Below the pieces are notes generated by a model. That model was not told the origin of the DNA and made no database searches. It saw only the letters and a program-made list of their open reading frames with translations. DNA of 53,897 nucleotides from Mesobacterium_A hydrothermale (lineage in GTDB: Bacteria > Pseudomonadota > Alphaproteobacteria > Rhodobacterales > Rhodobacteraceae), in the NCBI RefSeq assembly GCF_035818635.1, contig NZ_JAYLLH010000014.1, forward strand, positions 1 to 53,897, in the 5' to 3' direction. The number at the start of each line of letters is the position of its first letter. Positions within the stretch are counted from its first letter, which is position 1. Shown here one piece after another: positions 16,743-24,821 of this stretch. A program made the position numbers and the translations under genes.

Positions 16743-17776
16743 GGCATCGGGTGGGCCTTGTGGGCATCATCCAGTGCCACCAGCAGATCGTCCGTCAGAA
16801 CGACGTCGACGGCGCCAAACGCATGTTCCAGTTGGGCCATCGTGGTCGCGCCAAAAATCGAAGACGCCACAAAAGGCCGCCGCGCCGACCACGCCAGCGC
16901 CATATGCACCGGATCCAGTCCGAAATCGGCTGCGATCTTCAGATAGGCCTGCACCGCGCCGAACACACGGTCGGACCGGCGTCCGCCCATCGTGTCGTTG
17001 ATCGACATGCGCGAACCGTGCGGCACCGCGCCATTCTGGTATTTGCCCGACAGGAATCCCGCGCCCAAAGGTGAAAATGGCAACAGGCCCACGTCCTCGT
17101 TCACCATCAGTTCGGCCAGATCGGTGTCGGCCATACGGCACAGCAGCGAATATTCATTCTGGATCGACGCAACCCGCGGCCCCCCCTGTTCGTCGGCAGT
17201 CCGCAACCACATCGCCGTGCCCCAGGCGCTTTCGTTGGACAGGCCAAAGGCACGGATCGTGCCGCGCTCGACCTCGCGTTGAAGCGCGCCCAGCGCGTCT
17301 GCCATGTGCTGTACCGTCTCTTCGCGGTTCTGACCCGACGGGTCATAGCGCCAGTTCTTGCGGAACATGTAGCTGCCCCGGTTCGGCCAATGAAACTGGT
17401 AAAGGTCGATATAGTCGGTCTTCAGCCGCCGCAGCGATCCTTCGATGGCCTCGGGGATGGACTGCGCAGAAATCGGGGCCCCACCCCGCGCGTGCGACCC
17501 TTCGCCGGAATGCTTGGTCGCCAGGATCCAATCGGCCCGACGCCCGGTCCGGGCGAACCAATCCCCCAGAATTTGCTCGGTGATGCCGATGGTCTCGGCG
17601 CGCACCGGGTTTACCGGGTACATTTCCGCCGTATCCATGAAGTTGATCCCGGCATCATGGGCCCGTTCGATCTGGGCGTGGCCTTCGTCCTGTGTGGTCT
17701 GGGTGCCAAAGGTCATTGTGCCAAGGCAAAACTCGGACACCTCGATGCCGCTGCGGCCAAGGGGGTTCATTTTCAT
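16736..17776 (-). CDS. Aldo/keto reductase
   Basis: This 346-residue NADP-dependent oxidoreductase has the (beta/alpha)8 aldo/keto reductase fold. Visible signatures are M-N-P-L-G-R-S-G at the start, G-I-N-F-M-D-T-A-E-M-Y (catalytic Asp and Tyr), L-A-T-K-H (catalytic Lys), Y-Q-F-H-W-P (His), and a C-terminal cofactor segment around A-S-S-I-F-G-A-T-T. It resembles the Tas/YghZ-like branch; the natural carbonyl substrate is unknown. The ATG at 17776 was chosen because it opens the family N-terminus and has a GAGGGA upstream; a longer frame adds 43 unlikely residues. Confidence 0.9.
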   Translation of the reverse strand: MKMNPLGRSGIEVSEFCLGTMTFGTQTTQDEGHAQIERAHDAGINFMDTAEMYPVNPVRAETIGITEQILGDWFARTGRRADWILATKHSGEGSHARGGAPISAQSIPEAIEGSLRRLKTDYIDLYQFHWPNRGSYMFRKNWRYDPSGQNREETVQHMADALGALQREVERGTIRAFGLSNESAWGTAMWLRTADEQGGPRVASIQNEYSLLCRMADTDLAELMVNEDVGLLPFSPLGAGFLSGKYQNGAVPHGSRMSINDTMGGRRSDRVFGAVQAYLKIAADFGLDPVHMALAWSARRPFVASSIFGATTMAQLEHAFGAVDVVLTDDLLVALDDAHKAHPMPY

Positions 17777-17890
17777 CGTGCACGGTCCCTCATTTTTTGC
17801 ACATGCTAACGCTCCGCTGCGCGACGGCAAGGGCCGGACGGGAAAACACCTTGCGTTCAGGCAGAATTTCTGTCCTTTCTCTGGCGCGCT

Positions 17891-17967
17891 GGCCCCGTAG
17901 CTCAACTGGATAGAGCAAGCGCCTTCTAAGCGCTAGGTTCCGGGTTCAAGTCCTGGCGGGGTCGCCA
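17891..17967 (+). tRNA. tRNA-Arg (anticodon UCU)
   Basis: A complete cloverleaf is visible: acceptor stem GGCCCCG paired with CGGGGTC (one G-T pair), D arm, anticodon stem AGCGC/GCGCT with loop CTTCTAA giving anticodon TCT, T arm with GGTTCAAGTCC, discriminator G and an encoded CCA. The region directly downstream holds fragments of mobile genes, so this tRNA may be an integration site. Confidence 0.95.
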
Positions 17968-18111
17968 ACTCCCTTCCTCTCAGAATGGGCAGTTTTGCCG
18001 CAAAGGCCCTTGAGATTCAAGGTTTTCTGTCGACCCGGGCGTGTGGATCGGGTAGAACAGAGATTGATTTGTTCGTCAAATGTTCTTATCTAGGCGGACA
18101 GGAGGTAGGCA

Positions 18112-18438
18112 TTGGGCAAAATCGGCGCGGCGATACTCGGGGCAATCATCGGCGGGTTTGCTGCCGTCGCCGCAATCGTGTTTTGGTTCGGCTGGGGCCT
18201 CCCGGGTCAAGGTCAAGCTGCCTACATGGACCCCACAAGGGCAGACACCGTGTATCTCGCCTGCGAGAACTGCGACACAACCATCGAACTGGGCGACATC
18301 AGCGGCCTGCCTTTTGATTTGCAGGTCCGAATTGAGGAAGCCGTCCAAGAGGTGAACTGGGCGCTGAGCCGGAATAACCCGCTCATCGTCCGTCCCTCCA
18401 AGTCGGGCCGCTTGCAGCTCGTTGTGCCGGGCTGCTGA
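18112..18438 (+). CDS. Unknown small membrane-anchored protein
   Basis: This 108-residue protein begins with a hydrophobic segment (A-A-I-L-G-A-I-I-G-G-F-A-A-V-A-A-I-V-F-W, about 5-27), so it is probably membrane-anchored. The soluble part has a C-E-N-C pair near residue 52 and a C-terminal Cys. The start is TTG at 18112, chosen because AGGAGG lies about 8 bases before it. No family is recognised. It is the first gene behind tRNA-Arg in a decayed mobile region and may be cargo. Confidence 0.6.
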   Translation: MGKIGAAILGAIIGGFAAVAAIVFWFGWGLPGQGQAAYMDPTRADTVYLACENCDTTIELGDISGLPFDLQVRIEEAVQEVNWALSRNNPLIVRPSKSGRLQLVVPGC

Positions 18439-18499
18439 CGCCCCGCGCCGCCTGGCGCGGTGTCGGGCGGCGCTCCTTCTACATCACAGGAGATTCATC

Positions 18500-18883
18500 A
18501 TGGCGACCTACTGGCGCAGCGGCGAAGGCCGCAAGATCATCGACACCACGGCCCACTGGGTCCTCGCGGTCGCGGCCCTGCGGGGCCTCACCGTGTGGGA
18601 CTACATCGAAGGGCGCTGCTCACTGGCAGAGCTTGGCGTCACGGCGGAGGAGGCGGCGCGGACGCTCAAGCCCCTGATGCCCGATGCCCACCTGCACTAC
18701 AATGAGCACGGTGGGAGCAAGGAGAAGTATCAGACCTGGGAGGCGTGGTTCAGCAAGCGGCTGCGCAACCGGGTGTTCTACTTCTTCCACCGGCACGGCC
18801 CGGAGCGCGGCTTGGTCCGCTGCCTTGCCGAATGGCCGCTGGCGGAGCCTGTGCGCCCGGCCTTCGCCGTGGCTGCCGAGTAG
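18500..18883 (+). CDS. Unknown 127-residue protein
   Basis: A soluble, fairly basic and aromatic protein (A-T-Y-W-R-S-G-E-G-R-K-I-I-D, later W-F-S-K-R-L-R-N-R-V-F-Y-F-F-H-R-H-G). The ATG at 18500 follows an AGGAG site. No domain is recognised and no catalytic motif is clear. It lies between another unknown gene and a VapE fragment in the region behind tRNA-Arg, which suggests element cargo. A 10-bp hairpin follows it. Confidence 0.6.
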   Translation: MATYWRSGEGRKIIDTTAHWVLAVAALRGLTVWDYIEGRCSLAELGVTAEEAARTLKPLMPDAHLHYNEHGGSKEKYQTWEAWFSKRLRNRVFYFFHRHGPERGLVRCLAEWPLAEPVRPAFAVAAE

Positions 18884-18900
18884 TGCGCCACCCCGAAAAC

Positions 18901-18926
18901 GCCGCGCCGGGTCGCACCGGCGCGGC
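18901..18926. terminator. Bidirectional hairpin between unknown gene and VapE fragment
   Basis: A perfect 10-bp stem (GCCGCGCCGG and its complement) with loop GTCGCA lies between two converging genes. No T-tract follows on either side, so it may be a Rho-assisted or weak terminator. Confidence 0.4.
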
Positions 18927-18934
18927 CCACCTTC

Positions 18935-19204
18935 TCAGGCGTCCGGGGGCGGCACCACCGGCCAGAACCGGCAGTTGCCGGTCGTGTCGCGCAGGTATCG
19001 GCTGTCATTGGTGGTGCCGACGATCACGCACTGGCGGGGCACCTCGCGCTCGCGCCGGTCGTATGACATCCGGGCCTTGTCGTGGGTCCGGGACAGGAAG
19101 CCCTTGAGGTGGTCGGTCCCGGCCTTGCGGTTGCCCTTCAGCTCGCCCGCCTCCACGATCCACTTGCCTGACAGCGCCTCGATCACGCGCTTGTGCATAT
19201 CGTT
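18935..19204 (-). pseudogene. Fragment of a VapE-type (virulence-associated E) phage/plasmid ATPase
   Basis: About 87 residues match the core of VapE-family helicase/primase-associated ATPases: G-K-W-I-V-E-A-G-E-L, F-L-S-R-T-H-D, R-Q-C-V-I-V-G-T-T-N-D, and L-R-D-T-T-G-N-C-R-F-W-P-V. Full proteins are several hundred residues. Here the N-terminal part is missing beyond about base 19205, and the sequence stops soon after F-W-P-V. It abuts a truncated TniB-like gene on the other strand at the same point, a sign of deletion or recombination. Confidence 0.75.
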
Positions 19205-19209
19205 GGGGC

Positions 19210-19410
19210 TTGGTCATCGAGGTTTTCATACGGGCAGTAAGAGCCTGTCGGGCTGCCGGTCGATCTGAGCTGACACCAGAGGATTTCAGTGTTGGTTATG
19301 CAGAGCATTTTGGAGTGCCACAGGGGTTCACTCCTTTTACCGTCGAGGATTATTTGGACGGGCCTGATCCTAAGTTGTTGGTTCAGAAGCTGGATAAACA
19401 GCGTTCCTAA
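19210..19410 (+). pseudogene. C-terminal fragment of a TniB-like transposition ATPase
   Basis: The 66-residue frame (V-I-E-V-F-I-R-A-V-R-A-C-R, then L-T-P-E-D-F-S-V-G-Y-A) resembles the C-terminal end of TniB/TnsC-type AAA ATPases used by Tn5053/Tn7-related transposons. The ATPase core with its Walker motifs is absent because the frame begins at the junction near 19200. Base composition is somewhat AT-richer than the neighbours. A strong terminator and direct repeats follow. The assignment rests on remembered family character and is moderate. Confidence 0.5.
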
Positions 19411-19434
19411 TTCTCAACGCCTCAACCATCGAAC

Positions 19435-19459
19435 GGCCCGCAACAAGCGGGCCTTTTTT
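19435..19459 (+). terminator. Rho-independent terminator
   Basis: A perfect 7-bp GC stem (GGCCCGC/GCGGGCC) with loop AACAA is followed by six T residues. It lies 24 bases behind the TniB-like fragment, probably a relic of the transposon operon. Confidence 0.85.
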
Positions 19460-19482
19460 GCGCGGATCAGTCCGGTAGTGCA

Positions 19483-19617
19483 AAATGCACGCTTATGCTT
19501 CTGAAATGCACGCTTATGCTATGCGCCCATTTGAGAAGGCCGGTAAGTATCTGAAAGTATATCATTATTCTCGGGTCACCTCTGATTCGAATTTTTGGGA
19601 ACTGCATACTTATGCCT
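19483..19617 (+). repeat. Three direct repeats, candidate transposase-binding sites
   Basis: Two identical 17-bp copies of AAATGCACGCTTATGCT lie at 19483-19499 and 19504-19520, exactly 21 bp apart. A diverged third copy (TGCATACTTATGCCT) is at 19603-19617. Spaced repeats just inside an end, next to a TniB-like fragment, are typical of Tn7/Tn5053-type transposon ends. The other end and the terminal TG dinucleotide were not identified. Confidence 0.5.
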
Positions 19618-19748
19618 ATTCCGCACCGGTTCAAGACCTGATTTTGCTGTCTATGCAAAGGGTTCGGATCGTTGGATCATGGTGCTACAGTCATGGTCCG
19701 GCATCAGATTTGCGGTGCCACAGACCCACTCTACAAGGACAAGAGACA

Positions 19749-20225
19749 GTGAAATTCCTTTCTTGCATCGCACTGTGCATTTTCGGGGCCAACGCCGCAT
19801 CTGCAGGCCAGTTTTGCGAAATCGACGGGTCGGAAATGTTTGCGTGCACCTTCAAGGGTGGGGCCAAGGCAGTTGAGCTTTGCGATGCCTTCTGGCTGGA
19901 CGGCAACATGGCGAGCTATGGGTTTTTCAATCGCAATGGTGTGGTGGAAAAGGGAATCGTGATCGACAAGGCCGCGCTGATCGCGCGGCCTTGGTCGGGT
20001 ATGGGCCGCTACATCAGTGAATCCATCACTTTCCCAGTGGCCGGCGGCTATGCCTACGAAGTGTTCTGGTCCGTGGATCGCAACACCAACGCCGAGATCG
20101 AAGGTGGGATCCTTGTACTGAAGGACGGCAATGAAATCGCCACGCTGACCTGCGACCCCGGGTCGGTGACCCAGAACATGACCGCGCTGATCGACATGAT
20201 CGACATTGCGCAGACGTCGCGCTGA
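19749..20225 (+). CDS. Unknown exported protein
   Basis: This 158-residue protein starts at a GTG with a signal peptide (V-K-F-L-S-C-I-A-L-C-I-F-G-A-N-A-A-S-A) and is probably periplasmic. The mature part contains four Cys (C-E-I-D, F-A-C-T-F, E-L-C-D, L-T-C-D-P), enough for two disulfides. No family is recognised. A longer frame starting at 19485 runs through the repeats and was rejected because the signal peptide sets the start. An A-A-G-G-A-C region lies upstream of the GTG. Confidence 0.7.
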   Translation: MKFLSCIALCIFGANAASAGQFCEIDGSEMFACTFKGGAKAVELCDAFWLDGNMASYGFFNRNGVVEKGIVIDKAALIARPWSGMGRYISESITFPVAGGYAYEVFWSVDRNTNAEIEGGILVLKDGNEIATLTCDPGSVTQNMTALIDMIDIAQTSR

Positions 20226-20233
20226 TCGGGCTG

Positions 20234-20605
20234 TCAGCCAAACAGACCCAGCGTCGCGTGCACGTGGTTCAACGCGAAATGCAGGCGACTGACAGCGTGC
20301 TCTGAAAACCGGCTGCGCAGCAGGAACGCATAGCTCTCCGCATCGTTGCGCAGCCGTGCACGGACCAGGGCGGTCAACCACTCTTCGTCAAAGCTGCGCA
20401 CTTGGCTACCGCATGCGGCAAAGTGCAATGGGCCATCCTGCAATTTTGCGATTTCGTCCAGCAAATGCGCCAAAGGGTGATCCAGCCGATCGTCCGGGTG
20501 GGCTTGCCGTTGGCGCGCCAGCAGGCGCAATGTGGCCAGCAACGGCTCCGCCATCTGTTCTGCCATGTCCGGCAGAAGGTTGCTCCAATGGTGCGAAGTC
20601 TGCAT
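20234..20605 (-). CDS. Unknown 123-residue helical protein
   Basis: The protein starts M-Q-T-S-H-H-W-S-N-L-L-P-D-M and looks mainly helical (L-L-A-T-L-R-L-L-A-R-Q, W-L-T-A-L-V-R-A-R-L). It is rich in His and Leu. The ATG at 20605 was chosen because an AAAAGGGG stretch precedes it and the upstream extension lacks coding character. No domain is recognised. It lies behind pntB on the same strand but is separated from it by a terminator. Confidence 0.6.
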   Translation of the reverse strand: MQTSHHWSNLLPDMAEQMAEPLLATLRLLARQRQAHPDDRLDHPLAHLLDEIAKLQDGPLHFAACGSQVRSFDEEWLTALVRARLRNDAESYAFLLRSRFSEHAVSRLHFALNHVHATLGLFG

Positions 20606-20676
20606 GGCGGCCCCTTTTCCTACCAAAAAGGTAGGAAATAAATGCGCCACTTGCAACCGGCCCCAGACCCAACCAA

Positions 20677-20710
20677 ATTGAAAAGGCCCCGCCGAACCCG
20701 GCGGGGCCTT
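20677..20710 (-). terminator. Terminator behind pntAB
   Basis: A 12-bp stem (AAGGCCCCGCCG and complement) with a 4-base loop is followed on the minus strand by TTTTCAATTT. It lies 27 bases past the pntB stop. Confidence 0.85.
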
Positions 20711-20736
20711 CCCGTGCTTCATTGTCCCGACTTGGA

Positions 20737-22215
20737 TCAGGCGCTGATCTTGGTCAGCAGCTCGTCCAGGCTCTTTTTCGCGTCGCCATAGAACATCCGG
20801 GTGTTCTCTTTGTAGAACAGCGGGTTCTCGATGCCCGAATAGCCGGTGCCCTGACCACGCTTCGACACGAAGACCTGCTTGGCCTTCCAGCATTCCAGAA
20901 CCGGCATACCGGCGATGGGGCTGTTCGGGTCTTCCTGCGCGGCGGGGTTCACGATGTCGTTCGAGCCGATCACGATCGCCACATCGGTGTCCGGGAAGTC
21001 ATCGTTGATCTCGTCCATTTCCAGAACGATGTCATACGGCACCTTCGCTTCGGCCAGCAGCACGTTCATGTGGCCCGGCAGACGGCCGGCGACCGGATGG
21101 ATCGCGAAACGCACTTCCTTGCCCTTGGCGCGCAGCCGCTTGGTCAGTTCGGAAACCGATTGCTGTGCCTGTGCCACGGCCATGCCGTACCCCGGGATGA
21201 TGATGACGCTGTCCGCGTCTTCCAGAGCCTGCGCAACGCCATCGGCGTCAATCGCGATCTGTTCGCCTTCGACTTCCATCGCCGGACCGGTGGTGCCACC
21301 GAAACCGCCCAGGATCACGCTGATGAACGACCGGTTCATGGCCTTACACATGATGTAAGACAGGATCGCACCGGACGAACCGACAAGAGCACCGGTGACG
21401 ATCAGCAGGTCATTGCCCAGCGTAAAGCCGATGGCAGCCGCCGCCCAGCCCGAATAGGAGTTCAGCATCGACACGACGACCGGCATGTCGGCGCCGCCGA
21501 TGCCCATGATCAGGTGGTAACCGATGAAGAACGCCAGCAGGGTCATGATGATCAGCGTCCAGATGCCCGCGCCGTTCAGGAACAGGATCATCAGGATCAG
21601 CGACAGGATCGCGGCAGAGGCGTTCAGCACGTGACCGCCCGGCAGCTTCTTTGCCTTGCCGTCAACCTTGCCAGCCAGTTTGCCAAAGGCGATGACCGAC
21701 CCGGTGAAGGTCACGGCGCCGATGAAGACACCCAGGAACACTTCGACCTTCAGGATGGCCTGCTCGACGCCGTCCTTGTGCGCCAGAACGGCGGCAAAGC
21801 CCTTGACGCCCATGTCATGCAGCGCCGCTTCGATGCCGGTCGCGTTCAGGGTCGGCGACAGGGTCGCCTTCAGTTCCAGCACGCGGACCAGTTCGATATA
21901 GGCGTTATAGCCGATAAACACCGCTGCCAGACCGACGAAGCTGTGCAGCGCCGCGACCAGCTGGGGCATTTCCGTCATTTCGACGCGCTTGGCGACAAGC
22001 TGACCGATGCCGGCCCCCGCCAGGATCATGACCAGCAAGATGACGTAGTTGCCGACGCCCGGGCCAAAGATCGTGGCGACCATGGCCAGCGCCATGCCGA
22101 CGATGCCGTACCAGACGGCGCGCTTTGCGCTCTCCTGGCCGGACAGACCGCCAAGGGAGAGGATGAAGAGGACTGCAGCCGCGATATAGGCTGCGGTAAC
22201 GATACCGATGCTCAT
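20737..22215 (-). CDS. pntB: NAD(P) transhydrogenase subunit beta
   Basis: This 492-residue subunit of the proton-translocating transhydrogenase couples hydride transfer between NADH and NADP+ to proton flow across the inner membrane. The N-terminal half carries the membrane helices (G-I-V-T-A-A-Y-I-A-A-A-V-L-F through A-I-L-S-Y-I-M-C-K-A). The C-terminal NADP-binding domain contains I-I-P-G-Y-G-M-A-V-A-Q-A-Q, K-E-V-R-F-A-I-H-P-V-A-G-R-L-P-G-H-M-N-V, and K-R-G-Q-G-T-G-Y-S-G-I. Full length for the family. It follows pntA by 17 bases in one operon. Confidence 0.97.
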   Translation of the reverse strand: MSIGIVTAAYIAAAVLFILSLGGLSGQESAKRAVWYGIVGMALAMVATIFGPGVGNYVILLVMILAGAGIGQLVAKRVEMTEMPQLVAALHSFVGLAAVFIGYNAYIELVRVLELKATLSPTLNATGIEAALHDMGVKGFAAVLAHKDGVEQAILKVEVFLGVFIGAVTFTGSVIAFGKLAGKVDGKAKKLPGGHVLNASAAILSLILMILFLNGAGIWTLIIMTLLAFFIGYHLIMGIGGADMPVVVSMLNSYSGWAAAAIGFTLGNDLLIVTGALVGSSGAILSYIMCKAMNRSFISVILGGFGGTTGPAMEVEGEQIAIDADGVAQALEDADSVIIIPGYGMAVAQAQQSVSELTKRLRAKGKEVRFAIHPVAGRLPGHMNVLLAEAKVPYDIVLEMDEINDDFPDTDVAIVIGSNDIVNPAAQEDPNSPIAGMPVLECWKAKQVFVSKRGQGTGYSGIENPLFYKENTRMFYGDAKKSLDELLTKISA

Positions 22216-22232
22216 TGTCTCTGCTCCCTAAC

Positions 22233-23804
22233 TTACGATTTCTGGAACATGGCGAGCATACGGCGCGTCACCATGAAGCCGCCGACGATGTTGATCGTTG
22301 CGATCAGCACCGAGATCGACGCCAGCGTGACGACCAGCCAGTTGCCCGAGCCAACCTGAAGCAGCGCGCCGACGATGACGATGCCGGAAATGGCGTTCGT
22401 CACAGCCATCAGCGGCGTGTGCAGAGAGTGGCTGACGTTCCAGATCACCTGGAAGCCGACAAAGCAGGCCAGCACGAAGACGATGAAGTGCGCCATAAAG
22501 CTTGCCGGGGCAAAGGCACCGACCAGCATCATCAGCGCCGCGCCCACCGCCAGCAGGGTCACCTGGCTGCGGGTCTGCGCCTTGAATGCGGCAACTTCCT
22601 GCGCGCGCTTTTCTTCCGGCGTCAGTTCCTTTGGCTTTTCCTTCTTCTGCGCGGCAATCGCCTGCACTTTCGGCGGCGGCGGCGGGAAGGTGATTTCGCC
22701 CTGGAAGGTGACGGTGGCGCCACGGATCACGTCGTCTTCCATGTTGTGCACGATCTGACCGTCCTTGTTCGGGGTCAGGTCGGTCATCATGTGACGGATG
22801 TTGGTGGCATACAGCGTGGACGACTGCGACGCCATCCGGCTGGGGAAGTCGGTGTAGCCAATGATGGTCACGCCGTTGTCGGTGACAACTTTCTCGTCCA
22901 TCACGGTGCCTTCGACGTTACCACCCTTCTCGGCAGCAAGGTCGACGATGACCGACCCCGGCTTCATCGCGGCGACCATGTCGGCCAGCCACAGCTTCGG
23001 CGCTTCGCGGTTCGGGATCAGCGCGGTCGTGATGACGATGTCGATTTCCGGAGCCAGTTCGCGGAACTTGGCAAGTTGCGCTTCACGGAACTCGGGCGAC
23101 GAGACAGAAGCGTAGCCACCGGTTGCCGCACCGTCCTGCTGTTCTTCTTCGAAGTCCAGATAGACGAATTCGGCGCCCATGGATTCGACCTGCTCGGCCA
23201 CTTCGGGACGCACGTCGAACGCATAGGTGATCGCGCCCAGACTGGTCGAGGTACCGATGGCGGCCAGACCGGCCACACCGGCGCCGACAACCAGAACCTT
23301 GGCCGGGGGAACCTTGCCCGCTGCGGTGATCTGACCGGTGAAGAAGCGGCCAAAATTGTTGCCCGCTTCAATTACGGCGCGATAGCCCGCGATGTTGGCC
23401 ATGGACGACAGCGCGTCCATCTTCTGCGCACGCGAGATACGCGGGACCATTTCCATCGCGATGACGTTGGCGCCCTTGGACTTCGCCAGCTCCAGACCCT
23501 CGGTATTGCCACCGGGATTGAAGAAGGTGATCAGGGTCTTTTCTGGGGTCAGGCGCTTCAGTTCGGTGTCGGTCGGGATACGCACCTTGGCGATGATATC
23601 CACATCCTTCCACAGCGCTGCGGCGGTCTTGATGATTTCGACACCGGCTTCTTCGTATGTGGCGTCGCTGAACCCAGCAGCGGCACCGGCCCCGGTTTCG
23701 ATGGCGCACTCATATCCCAGCTTTTGCAGCTGGCGCGCCGAGTCGGGGGTCATGGCAACGCGTGCCTCACCCTCCATCACCTCTTTTGGCGTTCCGATTT
23801 TCAC
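22233..23804 (-). CDS. pntA: NAD(P) transhydrogenase subunit alpha
   Basis: This 523-residue partner of PntB begins M-K-I-G-T-P-K-E. Its NAD-binding domain has the alanine-dehydrogenase-like fold, with K-V-L-V-V-G-A-G-V-A-G-L-A-A near residue 170 and V-I-T-T-A-L-I-P-N near 260. After a charged Pro/Lys-rich linker (P-P-P-P-P-K-V-Q-A-I), about four membrane helices form the C-terminus, so alpha1 and alpha2 are fused in one chain rather than split as in some alphaproteobacteria. The 130-base upstream region shows no clear operator. Confidence 0.97.
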   Translation of the reverse strand: MKIGTPKEVMEGEARVAMTPDSARQLQKLGYECAIETGAGAAAGFSDATYEEAGVEIIKTAAALWKDVDIIAKVRIPTDTELKRLTPEKTLITFFNPGGNTEGLELAKSKGANVIAMEMVPRISRAQKMDALSSMANIAGYRAVIEAGNNFGRFFTGQITAAGKVPPAKVLVVGAGVAGLAAIGTSTSLGAITYAFDVRPEVAEQVESMGAEFVYLDFEEEQQDGAATGGYASVSSPEFREAQLAKFRELAPEIDIVITTALIPNREAPKLWLADMVAAMKPGSVIVDLAAEKGGNVEGTVMDEKVVTDNGVTIIGYTDFPSRMASQSSTLYATNIRHMMTDLTPNKDGQIVHNMEDDVIRGATVTFQGEITFPPPPPKVQAIAAQKKEKPKELTPEEKRAQEVAAFKAQTRSQVTLLAVGAALMMLVGAFAPASFMAHFIVFVLACFVGFQVIWNVSHSLHTPLMAVTNAISGIVIVGALLQVGSGNWLVVTLASISVLIATINIVGGFMVTRRMLAMFQKS

Positions 23805-23934
23805 GTTTCGCGTCCTCTCTTGCGTCAGACTTGCATGGATTAAGGGTGCTCCCCCCCTTGGATGTTGGGCCTATCCGGGGAAGCAATGCCTGACAATCAG
23901 GCAAAGGGTACAACGACGACAGGTCGCACGAAGG

Positions 23935-24387
23935 TCACACCCATCTTCGCGTTTGTTGCGCATATCTGGCGAACTGCGCAAGAAACTTTCGCCGCAATCT
24001 CTCTTCTTCAGGGAAAATGAAACGGCGTTCAATTACCCAGAAAAACACTGGGATAAGTGGTAGCGCCAACACCGAATCCCAATACAGAATCATCCCTGTC
24101 AGGATCAGCGAATCACCCAGATAGATCGGGTTGCGCGACCGTTTGTAGATGCCGCTTGTGACAAGTGTACTTGCCTCCAGATGCGGTACGATGGTGGTAT
24201 GGTGACGGCGCATTTCGTAAAAGGCCAGCGCGATCAGAACAAGACCGCCGCCCACAAGCAGACCGCCCAAAAGATCGGCAACCACGGGCCCGAACGTCAG
24301 GCCATAGCTGTAATGGGTCTTTTGCACCCAAGCCAGCGCCAGCGCGCCCGCAAGCCAGACCGGCGGGATATCGATCCACTTGAACAT
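23935..24387 (-). CDS. Isoprenylcysteine-methyltransferase-family membrane protein
   Basis: This 150-residue inner-membrane protein has four hydrophobic segments and the family signature H-L-E-A-S-T-L-V-T-S-G-I-Y-K-R-S-R-N-P-I-Y-L-G with E-E-E-R-L near the end. These features mark the PEMT/ICMT-like S-adenosylmethionine-dependent membrane methyltransferase superfamily; the substrate is unknown. Its ATG overlaps the rhodanese stop by one base (TGATG), so it is the third, translationally coupled gene of the metallo-hydrolase/rhodanese operon. A role in sulfur-compound methylation is possible but only inferred. Confidence 0.85.
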   Translation of the reverse strand: MFKWIDIPPVWLAGALALAWVQKTHYSYGLTFGPVVADLLGGLLVGGGLVLIALAFYEMRRHHTTIVPHLEASTLVTSGIYKRSRNPIYLGDSLILTGMILYWDSVLALPLIPVFFWVIERRFIFPEEERLRRKFLAQFARYAQQTRRWV

Positions 24388-24821
24388 CAGGGCTTGTACG
24401 CCGAGTCTTGGTGCCAGCCGTTGATGCCGGATTGCAGAACCACCACGTTTTCGCGCCCCATCAGCCGGGCGGCAAAGGTGGCCTGCGCCGACAGGCTGCC
24501 AGTGTTGCAGAACAGGATGACAAGGCCACTGTCGGGGATTTCGTCCAGCCGGCCGGGGATTTCACGCCATTCGATATTGACCGCCCCCGGGATCGTGTCC
24601 TTGCCGAACTGTTCCGCGTCGCGGGTGTCGATAAAGGTCGCCGCGTCGAACACTGTCTGGTCGATCTGGTTCGGCAGGATGATCCCGGCCTCGTAGGTGG
24701 CGAAATCCATGTAGTCGATCACCGCCTCGGCAACGGCATCGTCCTGCGCCAATACCGGCGCCGCGGCCAGACTGGCCGCGACCAGAACACCGGCGAGGGC
24801 GATCTTGGGTGCTGGGATCAT
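24387..24821 (-). CDS. Exported rhodanese-domain protein
   Basis: This 144-residue protein has a signal peptide (M-I-P-A-P-K-I-A-L-A-G through A-P-V-L-A) and one rhodanese domain. The catalytic Cys105 lies in V-I-L-F-C-N-T-G, with F-I-D-T-R-D near 64 and V-N-I-E-W near 81. Rhodaneses carry a persulfide on this Cys and transfer sulfane sulfur. The ATG at 24821 overlaps the metallo-hydrolase stop (ATGA), giving tight coupling. It would act in the periplasm next to the exported metallo-hydrolase-like protein. Confidence 0.9.
   Translation of the reverse strand: MIPAPKIALAGVLVAASLAAAPVLAQDDAVAEAVIDYMDFATYEAGIILPNQIDQTVFDAATFIDTRDAEQFGKDTIPGAVNIEWREIPGRLDEIPDSGLVILFCNTGSLSAQATFAARLMGRENVVVLQSGINGWHQDSAYKP

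Noticed and set aside
18112..19410. Intact prophage behind tRNA-Arg
   Set aside because: No integrase, capsid, terminase or lysis genes; only gene fragments and two small unknown genes.
19485..19748. Longer frame ahead of the exported protein, starting in the direct repeats
   Set aside because: A clear signal peptide begins at the GTG at 19749; the earlier codons only translate the repeats.
20722..23843. Two long plus-strand frames opposite pntB and pntA
   Set aside because: Antisense to two unmistakable transhydrogenase genes; low-complexity His, Gln and Arg composition.
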